From NCBI GenBank assembly GCA_023052935.1, contig CM041292.1, forward strand, positions 140,953,143 through 141,017,142: 64,000 bases of DNA, read 5' to 3'. Each line of letters begins with the position of its first letter. The first letter of the stretch is position 1. Shown in pieces: positions 19,851-31,600 of this stretch. Source of the stretch: Piezodorus guildinii (taxonomy: Eukaryota; Arthropoda; Insecta; Hemiptera; Pentatomidae). Under the pieces are notes generated by a model. The model worked only from the letters and a program-made list of their open reading frames with translations. It had not been told where the DNA came from and searched no databases. The translations under genes were made by a program, and so were the position numbers.

Positions 19851-20729
19851 AACAAGATACAATATATGTGCTTTAAACGTTATGGTACAAAGCATAGGTA
19901 CTTCAATAATCGAGCCTTTAACTTAACGAATTCTTCTTTCGCATGGTAGAGTATTATCACTCGATTATTTCATTATTAGACAATCGAAAATTCAAGAACG
20001 TTCTTATTTCTGGTACTTTTACATTCCAGTAGTTAAAGAATTTAGATGAAAGAACCAGATTTAAATTTCGGAATTGAATAAAAGCGGTATTACTAAAAAA
20101 AAAACAAAAAAAAAAGTTTAGTTAAATAGAATTTTATCATACATGTTATATTCTAATAGAAAATAATAATTAGAAATAAATTAAAATCGTTGGAACATGA
20201 ATTATTCCTGATCCTATTTTATTTTCTTGATAAAATCACATATCAACTCTATAGTTCCTGGATCAATTCCTGATATCCAATTCTGTCTTACTGAAGTGAT
20301 TCATAATTTCAATTCAATAAACTTGGGAGAAGGAAGACTGTTTGCTTTTTGTTGGTTTATCTAAAGTTTTGATAGATTGGTAGTTCATGATTCAACTTAC
20401 TTTTGCGTTTATCTACCATAGTTATAGGTTTATGGAAAAGTTGAAGTCTCTATGTTGAAAATATATAATTTAATAAGGTTATTTAAAACCACTGAAGACT
20501 GTTACAATTATTTATTATTTAAATGCCGAAGCAATTTATGCCAAATCAATATATCCAAACAAATAAATTATGGCATGTCACTAATTCATATTTTTTTTTT
20601 TCCAGGTATGTAGTACTGCTGTGGTTCTTTTATGATTTCTATTTATTCATGTGAGTACTTGGTTTTTATATAATAAGTATAATTGCTTTAAAATAATAAA
20701 AAAAACCCTGAAAAGAACCGCGATTTGCA
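19851..20729. other. AT-rich spacer
   Basis: No repeat shared with the window and no frame. Confidence 0.4.
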
Positions 20730-20974
20730 TTATAATCAAACTGTTTGTTTATTCGTTTAACGTCACTTTATGCTACTATGGCTAATCGGACGATGCTGCG
20801 GTGGGAGTCCTAAATTTTGCCTATCCAGGTTTTATTAGGATAGGAATCTTTAACGATTATCTAACATCGCACAGGCTCGGGACCACCTTTTAACTTCCCC
20901 TCCGAAGGACGGCATAACTAAGGATTTTTTACTCCCATTAAAAAATCCTAGGGCCACCCGCTTATAATCGAACT
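20730..20974 (-). repeat. SINE family S3 copy with 13-bp TSD
   Basis: TTATAATCAAACT (20730-20742) and TTATAATCGAACT (20962-20974) flank the insert and differ at one base. Between them is the S3 body in reverse: TAACGTCACTTTATGCTACT, GACGATGCTGCGGTGGGAGT, AAGGACGGCATAACTAAGG and ATTTTTTACTCCCATTA. The tRNA head is missing. A one-mismatch TSD marks it as fairly young. Confidence 0.88.
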
Positions 20975-21053
20975 TTTATTGTCATAAGGAGATTTATCGA
21001 AGTTCTTTGTACTTAAAGAATATACTTAAAATAATATTTATATTTTTAAATAT

Positions 21054-21054
21054 A

Positions 21055-21119
<65 letters not shown>
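21054..21119. repeat. TA microsatellite
   Basis: About 65 bases of TA/AT repeats with one TAAT interruption. Confidence 0.95.
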
Positions 21120-21317
21120 AAACTGTGGGTACTTAATAATTTTAAAATTTTAAGATGCATCTATATATAGTATGTAGTCATAGTAGATTTATCATGCGTT
21201 TCAAGTGTCGTGTATCGGATGCTCATTACCATTGGGTTCAAACGAGGTTATCTCAAATTCCATATATGAAAATATTTGTATCAACATATTAGTACTCATA
21301 ATAAAAAAAAAAAAAAA

Positions 21318-21625
21318 AAAAATTCAAAATGCATGGCATAAAGTGGCTCATCTGGTTAGCTGATTTTGATGAAAAGTTATGTAACATCTCGGGGGTATAG
21401 TTGTCAAAAATATGAATTTTCAGTTTCGTACGGATTTTAGTTTTTGCGCTAGACTTACCTCTCTCACACACACACACACACCAAGACCTTTTTGCGTGAC
21501 TTGTTCATTTGGATTCAGAGGACCCAAAAACATGCATTTCCGGTGAAAACTCGAATTCGAAAATTTTCATGATCGCAATATTTTCCTGACTGTATATTTC
21601 ATATATAGTGAGTGAAAGTAAAAAT
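21318..21625 (-). mobile_element. Family H partial copy H5
   Basis: Starts after an A run with AAAATGCATGGCATAAAGTGG. It includes a CA microsatellite (21465-21481), TGCGTGACTTGTTCATTTGG, ATGATCGCAATATTTTCC and the terminal TAGTGAGTGAAAGTAAAA. Only the third of the element next to the hairpin end is present, which may mean that it was acquired through a retroposition-like truncation or a deletion at the A run. Confidence 0.7.
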
Positions 21626-22660
21626 AAACAATATTAATGTGAAAAAAATCAATTAAGGTTGATAAATCAAAGAATTATTTATCTTTTTATTTTATTGTTT
21701 AAAATATTTTACAAATTCCCATAAAGCTCTAACATTATTTATCTTTTTATCGTTATTCTTTGCAATAGCTGATTACTTATAAGATTTATATTTTAACTAT
21801 GCATACGCAGACAAGGTCTTAGAAATGATTCTCTTAACTTTAAGGAAAGAAAAACTGTTGATAACTATTAATTGTACGATCTTTCGATTACAACTTCTTA
21901 ATACTAAATGTTTAACTTTCTAGATGTCATGATTGAATTATTTATTATTTGCAAAACATGTTAACAAACGACCAAGATTTTTTTTTACACCCCTTAAAAC
22001 GTAGTTGGAAGTCGTTAGAATCAAAAAATCGATTTTTAAAACTCCTCTTGATTTATCCGGGATTAATTATTTTAATATTATTGAGTATAAAGTTCTTTTT
22101 TTTTTTTTTTTTTTTAATTAGACAATTCGCACAATTTTCAGTAAGGTTTTGAATTGGCATGTCTATATTGCTTGGGTTTTCTGATTTTCCAACTATTTAG
22201 TTCTATGACAACAACTAATTTTCTAAGTTAATAACCATCAAAGTTATTTACAATGGTAATTAAGGGCAACTTACTTATTTTGTTGTTACTGATATGCACT
22301 TGCACCAATAGGTTCAGGAAGTAAGTTGTGTTAAAGTTTCATCCAACGCTCAAAGCTAACACCTTCATTATGAGGCTATTTGACTCGCTAAATGAGATTG
22401 CCCTACCTGCCAGCCCAGTCTCCCTCTCCACCGAAAATAGCTCTGTTACAAGTTACAAACCTAATATCCTCAAAGCATTCGCCAAAATATTAATAATCCT
22501 TGTTAATTATTTCATTTAGTAAGATAATGATTATTATCAAGATATATACAACAAATAATTATAAATTCATTAAAGATATTCAGTTTTACTTAGGTTGGAG
22601 AAAGAATGTTTTCTAATCCCAAATAATGAACCTTTGTAATCGATAAAAAAATATTACCTT
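21626..22660. other. AT-rich spacer with one unassigned short frame
   Basis: The frame at 22328-22519 reads FHPTLKANTFIMRLFDSLNE and then ALPASPVSLS. It vaguely resembles the C-terminal end of LINE reverse transcriptases ('F..R..RLWNSLP') but is too short to assign. The rest shows no feature. A T-run with 16 T lies at 22097-22114. Confidence 0.35.
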
Positions 22661-23300
22661 CTCCCCCTCCCTCCCCACAAAATTGAGGGCTTACATTTCA
22701 AGATACGTAGAAACCAAATAAAAAATCCGTTTTCCTAATTCATAATTAAATAAATAAATACTAATTTATTTTTGCTCTTAGTGCTATTTAATAGATATTT
22801 AAATTTTCGAAAAACAAAAAATAAATCATTTTTATTTGTTGAAATTGGTTCAGAACTTGCGGAGATATACCTTTTTTTAATTTGCAGTGAATTGTTTGTT
22901 TATTTATTTAACGTCCCTTTATGCTGCTTTGGCTAATCCGAAGATGCTGCAGTGGGAGTCCTAAATTTTGCCTATCCAGGTTTAATTAGGATCTTTAACG
23001 AGTACTAGACATCGCACTGGCTCGGTACCTCTTTTTAACGTCCCCTCCGAAGGACGGCATAACTGAGGATTTTTTACTCCAATTAAAATATCCTAGGGCT
23101 ACCTGCGACCTTAGGCATAGGAGGCTGTTATGCTAACCACCATGCTACAGGTTACCCCAATTAGCAATGGTGATATGCCATTTTCCTGTGAATTATTTAT
23201 TGCTTTTCAGAATGTTTGATTGCCTCTAAACAGTTATACCTTAATATAGTTATATGGAAAGAATAAACCATTATGTAATAATTTATACCGCTTTTTTCAG
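22660..23300 (+). repeat. Family T dispersed repeat, interrupted by an S3 SINE
   Basis: Shares CAAAATTGAGGGCTTACATT, GTTCAGAACTTGCGGAGATA, GTGATATGCCATTTTCCTG, and CAGTTATACCTTAATATAG with 40880-41295, and parts of this with 57180-57470 and 59330-59405. It is split at about 22893/23160 by an S3 insertion. No protein is evident. Confidence 0.7.
22893..23160 (-). repeat. SINE family S3, near full-length copy with tRNA-like head
   Basis: The plus strand starts TTTATTTATTTAACGTCCC and ends AGGCTGTTATGCTAACCACC, then ATGCTACAGGTTACCCC. On the minus strand this gives the head GTAGCATGGTGGTTAGCATA (A-box-like) and a degenerate B box. Near-matching flanks (AATTTGCAGTG left, AATTAGCAATG right) look like a decayed target duplication. 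Confidence 0.8.
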
Positions 23301-24040
23301 CAGATTAGAAGCTCAGAAAAAATGACATGGACTATCGTTACAGACTCGTGGAGTGTTCTTGCAGCCATTGACAGCCAAACATCTTCTAACGCCATAATTA
23401 GAGACATAATAAATGAATGGTGGGAAACAAAAATAATGTCTAAGGTAGTGATTATGATTTGGGTACCATCTCACTGTGGAATTATTGGAAACGAAAGAGC
23501 TGATCAAGCAGCTGATTCAGCCAGAAAAGGTGAAGCCGAAGAGATTACTCAAATAAAAGAAAACACAATGGAGGATTGGGTGAGTAGCTACAAGAAAGTT
23601 CTTCTGAAAGAGTGGGAGGATGGTTGGAGAGAAAAGATATCAAAATTGAGAACAATTAAATCAGACTGTCAGAAATGGAGAACTAATGCAAGATCTTCAA
23701 GGAAAGAGGAAATTGTTGTATGCAGACTAAGAATTGGGCACTGCCAATTTACGCATGGTTACCTCTTGAGACGTCTGGAAGCGCCAACCTGCGAAAAATG
23801 CAACAATTCTCCTCTAACTGTAGAACACTTGCTGATTGAGTGCCCGCTTTATGAGCAGTCAAGAAAAGGGTTGAATCTAAAGAAAGACATGAAAGAAATA
23901 CTTAAAGATGAGGAAGAAAGTATTAACAAATTAATAGAATTCACGAAAATGATAGGATTCTACCATAGAATATAATTATTTAGATCACGCCAATGACCCT
24001 CAAGGGTAGAGGCGGATAAGCAAATAAAACAAAATCAACC
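23300..24040 (+). mobile_element. 5'-truncated RNase-H-bearing LINE (I/R1/Jockey type)
   Basis: The coding end (23322-23975) is followed by a short 3' UTR containing ATCACGCCAATGACCCTCAA and a GCAAATAAAACAAAA tail. The left border falls exactly where the family T repeat ends (GCTTTTTTCAGCAG), which places the insertion or truncation at about 23300. Confidence 0.75.
23322..23975 (+). CDS. RNase H and zinc-knuckle C-terminus of a LINE ORF2 (217 aa, partial)
   Basis: The frame opens inside an RNase H domain, which removes element RNA from the RNA:DNA hybrid. TDSWSVLAAI carries D8, and VPSHCGIIGNERADQAA carries H51, N57 and D61. After a linker comes CRLRIGHCQFTHGYLL (residues 134-149) and a CCHC zinc knuckle: CEKC at 157-160, H169, C174 (pattern C-x2-C-x8-H-x4-C). 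This arrangement is typical of the tail of I, R1 and Jockey-type ORF2 proteins. Endonuclease, reverse transcriptase and the first RNase H strand are missing, so the ATG at 23322 is fortuitous. The frame itself has no internal stop, which suggests a fairly recent insertion. A related but broken copy is at 52.0-52.3 kb. Confidence 0.88.
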   Translation: MTWTIVTDSWSVLAAIDSQTSSNAIIRDIINEWWETKIMSKVVIMIWVPSHCGIIGNERADQAADSARKGEAEEITQIKENTMEDWVSSYKKVLLKEWEDGWREKISKLRTIKSDCQKWRTNARSSRKEEIVVCRLRIGHCQFTHGYLLRRLEAPTCEKCNNSPLTVEHLLIECPLYEQSRKGLNLKKDMKEILKDEEESINKLIEFTKMIGFYHRI

Positions 24041-25204
24041 TAATAAAATCATAATTTAATTACAAAACAATACATTATTCTTTTTACATAAAAACAGCAG
24101 TAACTGATTGAATGATAGTAAAGTTATATTTATTACATTTTTTATAAATTGTGGCTTGATACAAGATTGATTTTATTTCTTTGTTCACCGCAGTGTCTAG
24201 ATGTTATAAATCTTTTGATTCGAGTTTTGAGGGAATTATATCATTTATAATTTCTGACTTAACCATATAGATAATTTTTTCCTTTGTTTATCGCGGTTTA
24301 CTGATTCTAAAACTCTCTACATATCTTCTAAAATAACTGTGATATGGGTGAATTTATGAATACGATATAAAGTTTTTTTCTTCTTTTTATAACTAATCAC
24401 TGTTTTTCAATTGGCGAACTCTATAAAAAATTATTAAATATAATAAATATCATAGAAAATTATCTGATGAAACATATCCTTAACATTAACTTAATTAAAT
24501 CAGTGCGATATTCATTTTTCAGAATAATAACTATTATATTATATCATTATAACAAATTGGAAAATTTATAACTACTACCAAACAATCTTCCCGTCAGTTT
24601 TTTTTATTTTTTTTTTTTTTTGTTTCAAGATCATTTAGATAGTCGATTACAAAGGTTCATTTTTGAAAATAATAAACCAAAGGTTATGGCATTCAATACG
24701 TTTGCATCAGTCTCAGTTGTTATAGCATATTAGAGTACCGTATTGTACAGCTGGCCGAACAATACTCTTATATATCTAAATTTTCGATTTCGCATTAATA
24801 ATCTGTTGTTTATAATATGATCCGTTGGAACAACATTTACATCAATTCTCAAAATCTATCTAAACAGAACATAGTATATTAAATTAGGGGGTATTTTACT
24901 TTATTTCTTTTTATTTAATTTTTAGTATTTTTTTGTATTATATTATGGTTTCATTTCATAGTTGTAAACTGGCACTCCGTCTGGGAGAAACGAGGGGAGC
25001 GAATTCTCTGGGGAAGGGCTTTCCGAGGGGTCCGATAAAAGTTGATTTTACAATGTATATTGGCAAAAAGTTTTTTGAACGAATATATGAAAATGAAAAA
25101 AAAAAGAAAAAAGTCAATCGATAGTAAATAATATCAAATACTTTTTTTTTATCGTATCCTAACAATGGTCTAACTTTATATACGTTTATTTCACCTATGC
25201 TAGT
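24041..25204. other. AT-rich spacer with a family T remnant
   Basis: The piece 24240-24370 (TTATCGCGGTTTACTGATTC, TAAAACTCTCTACATATCTT, TAACTGTGATATGGGTGAAT) matches family T at 54.65-54.77 kb in the same orientation. The rest is AT-rich with a T-rich run at 24598-24621 and no recognised gene. A 63-codon frame at 24933 is likely chance. Confidence 0.5.
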
Positions 25205-25978
25205 ATTGCTCAGATCAAAAATTTTATGATAGTTCCCCAGTCAGACATTTATTAGAGACAATTTTGTCGCATGATCCCACCGTTTAGGAGCTATTGTTTA
25301 TTGGTTTGAAAAAAAAAAAATTTCTACGTTTATTAAATACTGGAACTTTATTGGCACGCTCTGTGTCAAAAAAGCTGTGTTGTTATACCTCCTATTGAAA
25401 ATTTGAAGCTATTTCCGTATATAATGTTTGTCGACAGGACCTACTGTTCATGAGATATATTGTTTTAAATTAAAAAAGTCACGTTTTGCTTAATTTTTTT
25501 TTTTTTTTTTTTTTTTTTTAGTTTTGGGACATTTTGATATACCTAATTACTGTTGGGGTTGATGGAATCAAAATGTTGATGACAGTTCCCTTGTCAGTAA
25601 TTTAGTGGAGAATACTTTTTTTTTTTTAATATAACATTTAATTAGCCCATTTACTTGTTGTATATATTATATGTACAGTTGTAAATATCAATAAAATGAT
25701 TTAAAAAAAATATATATATATATAACATTTGGTGCTAGGAGTTACTTTTTACAAGCTACATTGCTTACAATAAAACAAATAACTTGAATAACTTGTTCTG
25801 TTTTTGTTACTTTTTATTGCCCTCAAAAATGTGACACGTACTCTATTCTTTGGATTGAAAATTTTCCGACAGTTCTTCATCAGAAATTCGATAGAGAATA
25901 TAATTGTTTTTTTTATAAAAGTTGTCGCTAGGACCTACAGTTTAGCAGCTATATATTATATATATATATATATTATAT

Positions 25979-25990
<12 letters not shown>
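25205..25990 (+). repeat. Degenerate tandem repeat, ~200-250-bp units
   Basis: At least three and probably four diverged units. Each pairs a block like GATGACAGTTCCCTTGTCAG (25215-25260, 25575-25600, 25866-25890) with a block like TCGCTAGGACCTACAGTTTA (25270-25295, 25430-25450, 25723-25745, 25925-25945). T-runs and a LINE tail have inserted between units. It runs into the GA/TA microsatellite at 25.95-26.1 kb. Confidence 0.55.
25635..25712 (+). repeat. Family J LINE, extremely short 3' stub
   Basis: ACTTGTTGTATATATTATAT, then ACAGTTGTAAATATCAATAA and an A run, matching the end of the J copy at 49.49-49.57 kb (on the other strand). Only about 70 bases of the LINE tail are present, inserted in a unit of the degenerate tandem repeat. 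Confidence 0.7.
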
Positions 25991-26033
<43 letters not shown>

Positions 26034-26120
26034 TGTGAGAGAGAGAGAGAGAACTGCTAAACTATATATAAATATATATATATATATATATTTAATATAT
26101 ATATATATATAATATATTAT
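25955..26120. repeat. Compound microsatellite (TA)n-(GA)n-(TA)n
   Basis: A GA array (about 70 bases) between two TA arrays. AGTTTAGCAG on the left and CTGCTAAACT on the right form a short inverted repeat outside the GA core. The frame across it is low complexity. Confidence 0.9.
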
Positions 26121-26854
26121 ATTTTATATTCGTTTGATTTAAAAAGTTTCTTTTAAAACCCTTATTTTCCGCAAACTTATTCCTTCCTGCCTGAAAAAAC
26201 ATTAGACTTATTTTCATTCACATTGGTAAACACATGTTTTCAGTCGCAAAGCTGACTTAAAACGGCTGCAACACTAAAAGTATTCGCCAGAAAAAAAATT
26301 TTACCACGGTTTTTTATTAATGAATGGATAGAATATAACCGGTTCAAAAATCATTATAATCAAATACGTTGAACGGCAAGGTCTCGACGATTTCGAATGG
26401 ATGACTCATATGCCTTTTGTCTTGGGACTTTAACTTTCATTGTGTAAGTTTTTTTTTTTTTTTTTTTTTACTGTATAATTGAAATTTAGTATAAAAACAT
26501 GACAGAAACGATGTAGCCAATTTTAAAACGTTCATTCTGCACTGGTGAGAGGGATATTGAATGAAAGGGAGAGCTATTGTATTATTTAGCCGGAAGCCTG
26601 GCTTTCCTGACGGCTGTCCATGCTTTAAAATCCAATCTTTTTTAAATCAGACTTAACAGGGGAAAAAATGTTTAAAAAACATGATACAGATTAGTTTGAT
26701 TTTAAATCTATATTGATGTTATTCTGAAAATTTAGAGTTTTTTTTTTCTGTGTTTTATTATAACGCTGATTAATAATTATAATAAATTGTGTTTTTGTAT
26801 ATATGTACTGCGTTGCCAATCTATCAATTACTTTTTAATAAAACAAAAATTTTT
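26121..26854. other. AT-rich spacer containing a short repeat shared with 30.56-30.66 kb
   Basis: TCAGTCGCAAAGCTGACTTA, then AAACGGCTGCAACACTAAAA (26238-26282), parallels TTCAGCCGCTAAGCTGACTG and AAATGGCTGCAACTCTAAAC at 30583-30630. The rest shows nothing recognisable. Confidence 0.5.
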
Positions 26855-28263
26855 TACTCTTACCTACATATACTTAAAATATATTGTAACGGAAAACATT
26901 GCAACTGAGAAAATATTAGAATTCTACTTATCAACGGAAATACACGTTATAGTCCCTCAAAAAAATCTTTTTTTGTGTTGTGGTAAGTCTTGAAGAAAAT
27001 AATTTGTATTAATAAAACTGAAATTTCATATTTTGAAAGCTTATATGTCTGAGATGTTACAAAAACTTTTCGACCGAAATCAGACTACTGGAAATGCCAA
27101 TTCATACCATGAATTTTGCACATTTTTTCGATTTTTTTCAAAAACACTTTAACGATTTCGATTAAACTCACGGTATCAATGTAAAATTTAATGAGCTTTA
27201 ATATCCGTAGGTTTTATTCTATTTGAAGAAGTCTGAAAGAGCTTAATTAAAAATATTTCTTGTCTAAAGTACCTTTAAATTTATCATTTCATCTTGTTAG
27301 CATCCATAAAAAACAGATAATTTATAATTAAATGAATTCGATAGATATTTAAATAAATGAGTAGAAAGCAAGCATATTTGTTTAGGTGCAATTCTTGTGT
27401 TTTTCAATATAGATGAAAATATAAATAATAATAATAATTCTTTATTTATTCTGGAACGAGTCCCTTCAGAATAATATTACAGGAAATAAACAATGGTCTT
27501 AAGACTGGAGTCTTAGAGTAAAATAATTGAAAACAACAGAAATAAACTAATAAAATGAACAAATAAAATAACTCAAAAGATAACTTCTAATAAAAATGTA
27601 TAAACAAGAAAAAAAAAGTATGTTAAAATGAGATCAGAGAATAAGATATAATAAAAAAAATAATAACATTATAAAAAAAAAAGAAGGAAATTACGATGAT
27701 TTTGAATATTTGTAAAATAATATGTGATCTAATCTTAGATCTTCAGAAAGATAATCTTTTAAAATTATATTTGCTGCTCAATGTAGCAATGAAAATGAAA
27801 ATTGAATAAATAAATTATCGGTTTGCTTTAGTAGTTGATTTTTCCTAAAATAGCATCTAATTGACTATTTGGGAATAGAATTGACCGGAAATGGTTGAAT
27901 GAACGGGATTCAAAGGTTGAAAGAGTTAAAGATTCTCGGATATTGGAAGGAATGGAGTTCCATAGGAATGCGGATCGGATTAAGAATGATCTATCGAATA
28001 TACCTTTGGAAAGCTAAAGATTTTAGAAACAAGCATTATCTTAAACACAAAGTTGTCAAAGCTAATTGAGAGTGATAAAAATCGGATGAAACTAAATGAT
28101 TGTTGTAGATAAGAATAAAACATATTATTTGATGAAACATATGGTTGTGTCGAAACTCAATGCAATTAATCCTTTTACCATTTTTCATCTATAACTGTAT
28201 CTAAAAATTCTTAAACTCATTTTGACAAGGAGTTTGGTGAAAGTCTTATATCGCGCGCACTAG
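26855..28263 (+). mobile_element. Family H copy H6, interrupted by a K LINE
   Basis: A diverged H copy: ATCAACGGAAATACACGTTA, CTGAAATTTCATATTTTGAA, AAACTCACGGTATCAATG, and after the interruption GGAAAGCTAAAGATTTTAG and TATCGCGCGCACTAGATG. Its two halves fit together once 27424-28005 is removed. Its left end is poorly preserved. It is older than most copies, judging by its divergence. Confidence 0.6.
27424..28005 (-). pseudogene. Family K LINE 3' fragment inserted in H6
   Basis: The plus strand shows the hairpin (GGAAC-GA-GTCCC, a wobble version of the family stem) at 27450-27470, then the reverse of TACTCTAAGACTCCAG. Further in, the antisense of the ORF2 end is readable (TGGAGTTCCATAGGAATGCG). 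Compare 17476-18090. Stops break the frame. Confidence 0.75.
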
Positions 28264-28929
28264 ATGATATAAACAGAATGTTTAATTTATACATTAGATG
28301 CATAAGGGACCGTATTTATTTTTCACCATAGCAAGAAATGCACTGCAATATTTCCCTGAGGATTTGGTCCAACTACTACGAGACATAGGCTAGAATAGTT
28401 AGTTATGACGTTGCTTCAACTACAACTTTCCTTCAGACGTCAAAAGCTCACCACAAATTTTACATCTTACATCTACATATCGCGAAAATACCGTGATAAA
28501 CTAAAAAGTGAATTATTATGGCATAGCTACTTAAGTGGAGAAGTTTTCCTGAAGATTAGAGAAGTCTAGAAAAGTAATAAATAAAAACTCTTTCATCCCA
28601 TCTCCTTGGTCCTAATGGACCACTCCACTTCAATTCCTTCTTTGTAGTTCTTTAACTATCATTGTGTATTCATTGTCTCTTTTCACATTTAACGCAAAGT
28701 GGAGCCTTTTTGTTATGCATAGCCCATTTTGCTCTTGACTATGGTCGAACGTTTTCTTGAGCAGAACCCTTACAATTACTAATGTGATGCCTACTATGGA
28801 TACTTTAAAACGATTATTTTAATTTTTTAAGATATAAAACCTCATAAACAAAACTATTATATATCCCCTATGGTTCTCTTAAGTGTAGACAAAATAGAAA
28901 TATTTCTTTAAATAAATTATTTGTTTGAA
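28264..28929. other. AT-rich spacer, nothing recognised
   Basis: No frame above about 60 codons, no shared repeat. Confidence 0.4.
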
Positions 28930-29070
28930 TGATTAATTATATATTTTTTTTAAATATTTGTATTGAAATTTACTACTGTATTTTATAATACAAGTAAATA
29001 TGATGGTTAATGATAAAATATATGAATGAAAGAAGCAATCAGAATGAAGCCTAAATGTCATTAAGTATAG
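28930..29070 (-). repeat. Family J LINE, 3' tail stub
   Basis: T-run and then ATTTGTATTGAAATTTACTA and ACAAGTAAATATGATGG on the plus strand, the reverse of the J 3' terminus (compare 49.49-49.58 kb). Confidence 0.65.
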
Positions 29071-29107
29071 ACAGCTAATAAACGCAAACACCCACACAGG
29101 CCTATTT

Positions 29108-29203
29108 TGAGTCCTTTGCAAAAGTTGAAAACTGGAATTCGAAAATTCTCACGATCGTAATAATTTCACTCACTGTGTATTTCATATAACTAAGTGAAAG
29201 TAA
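29108..29203 (-). mobile_element. Family H end fragment H7
   Basis: GTTGAAAACTGGAATTCGAA, CTCACGATCGTAATAATTTC and terminal CTAAGTGAAAGTAA, about 95 bases of the hairpin end only. It abuts the family J stub. Confidence 0.65.
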
Positions 29204-30395
29204 TAAGAATGTTATTGTTTTCCATTAAAAAAGCTTTATTAATATCGTTTCCTTTTAATTTCATTGACATAAACTACAATTAGTATTTCCGAAATCGGAA
29301 GAATTACAATAGTTACAGATATCTAATTTACAAGAAATCAAGGCAGTTTTAATTATTAATATTTCAAGCCACAACTGCGGTTAAAGCATTCCATGTCGAC
29401 ATGCTGTTAAATCGACTATAACCTAATAACATTCCAAAGCTTAAGAATTTAATTGCAAGTGTATCGGGGTATGCTGTTTTGCAGTGTTCAATTTGGATTC
29501 TAGTCTCGCTCTGTTTCAGAGAAATTCATAATTGAAGCAGGTTAAATGAAATGCTGCATTCCCTGTGCACACCAGATTAACGAACACAACACTGAAAACA
29601 TTCTAAAAGAACTGTATTGGCAATATTGATTTTAAAAAATCAATGAAATTAACGTATTTTTTAATCTTTACTTTCGATCTCGTTGTTCATACCGTCAATG
29701 TTCTCAACGTCACAATTTATATTGGTCAATCCATTTGAAATCGTCCAGTTTTCATTAATTTTGCCGCCGAAAATTGTTTTGCCAGTTATTCTCTATCTTT
29801 TCCTGAATATATAACATTAGATAAAATATTTTTCTGGCTAATACTTTATTGTAATACGTGCCTGAGGGTTTGCTACTCGCTATAAAATCAACATACCAGG
29901 CACCAGTTTCAGTCATTTCACGTCATCTTCGCGGCAGGAAACATGTATAGGAATAATTTCCCTAATTCTAGTAATTTATGGTAGACATCAAAACAAAAAC
30001 TAACAATATAAACGAAGACCTGCTTTACATCATCGCGTCATCACAACACATTGCCTAAATAGTGAAGAAAGCGAATAAAGAAATACTTGAAAATTGATTT
30101 AAAAAAAACGAGACTTTTAGAGTGTTTAAGTCTATAAAGAAAAGGAGAATCACCTTTGATTATTTTTATTTATTTTTTTATTAAGCTTATTTATAGGTAA
30201 ACCGTAATAGGAACTAGCTTAGTCACTAAATTCATGTCAGTTATACTAATCAGATACATACGTAATCTGTGAAAAAAAATTATAATTGCTCACTTAATCT
30301 TCTGAGATATTTCCGTGTAAATATCAGGACCACTGTAATACAAAAAATACTATGTTCTAAAGATACAAATTTTTAAAAGTAGTACTGTAACCAAG

Positions 30396-30430
<35 letters not shown>

Positions 30431-30745
30431 CTTTCTGCCTAGTAAGTCTCCTTTTTTTATTAATTTTCAAGAATTCAGGAATTTTCATCATTTAGGTAAT
30501 GTTTTGTGATGCCAAAAAATGTCTTTATCATGTTTTTGGTTTCTACAAAATCACTATAAATACAGATTTTCCTAGAACATATCTTCAGCCGCTAAGCTGA
30601 CTGACTATAAAATGGCTGCAACTCTAAACGCATTGGTATAAAATGTATTTTATTCACCCTTCATTTTCAACAAAAGAAAGAGAAACTGGTAAAATAAATC
30701 ATGAAAATTAAAAATTTTGAATGACAAAGAAAAAAAAAAAATAAA
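29204..30745. other. AT-rich, mostly low-copy spacer
   Basis: Contains a run of about 28 A at 30400-30427 and the short repeat at 30583-30630 shared with 26.2 kb. I see no gene in either strand. Confidence 0.4.
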
Positions 30746-30763
30746 ATACTAAGACAATTAATA

Positions 30764-30852
<89 letters not shown>

Positions 30853-30870
30853 TATTAATTGTCTTAGTAT
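30746..30870. repeat. Near-perfect 125-bp palindrome around a TA array
   Basis: ATACTAAGACAATTAATATA on the left is matched exactly inverted by the sequence ending ATTGTCTTAGTAT at 30870. The interior is TA repeat. The arms are non-repetitive for about 20 bases, so this is more than a plain microsatellite, and it could form a cruciform. Confidence 0.9.
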
Positions 30871-31334
30871 CATCCATCCTCATTTCAAAGAATCTCACGT
30901 TCTCCATTACTATTTCTGCGACAGAACTTGGATTAGGTAAGTGCCTAGGGGAGGCAACACTTTAATATGCGTAGTTTTAAGTATTTAACGTACTATCGGG
31001 ACAAATTGTAATATATTCGAATAAATAAATATATATATTTCAAATTTCAACGTACTATCAATTCAAGACAAAACATAGATAAAACAATATTTTTTTTTGC
31101 AAAAATGTAATTTTATTAGCTATTAAATATTAGTGTAGTATTGGCCATAACTATCATCCCACACCACTCAGGCATATCTCAAAAAGGATAATCGTATTGT
31201 TTTTTTTAGTTATATAATAGAAATGCCAACAACATTGTTTTCTTTTTACCATATGGATAATTTAAAATAATGAATTTTCTCCAAGTAGAAAGCTGAACTC
31301 GAAAAAAAAATTACTTTTAGCATTAGTATTATTT
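30871..31334. other. AT-rich spacer
   Basis: No recognised feature. Confidence 0.4.
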
Positions 31335-31600
31335 TTTTTTTTTTTTTTTTAGAACTTATTACAATTTGTCATAATAGACAATAATAATAGTGCTACAGGA
31401 TCTCATTCATACAATATTTACAATATAAACAAAAGGAAAGTCAAATTACATAAAATGAAATCAAAATAAATAAACATATACAACAACGAAAATTTGTAGA
31501 CAAAATAAATACAAATAAATGAAGTTAACAAATAAATAAACAAAATATTTCACATTCATACCTATGTACAATATTTACATACTGTATTATTTTTAGAACA
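31335..31600 (-). repeat. Lineage D Jockey-type LINE, 3' UTR copy
   Basis: A T-run (31334-31351, reverse of poly-A) is followed by TATTACAATTTGT, TAATAATAGTG, TCTCATTCATACAATATTTA and AAGTCAAATTA. The same order occurs at 56685-56830 and in part at 6612-6700. No coding sequence is left. Confidence 0.65.

Noticed and set aside
30667..30873. 68-codon Tyr/Ile ORF
   Set aside because: Runs through the TA palindrome; low complexity.
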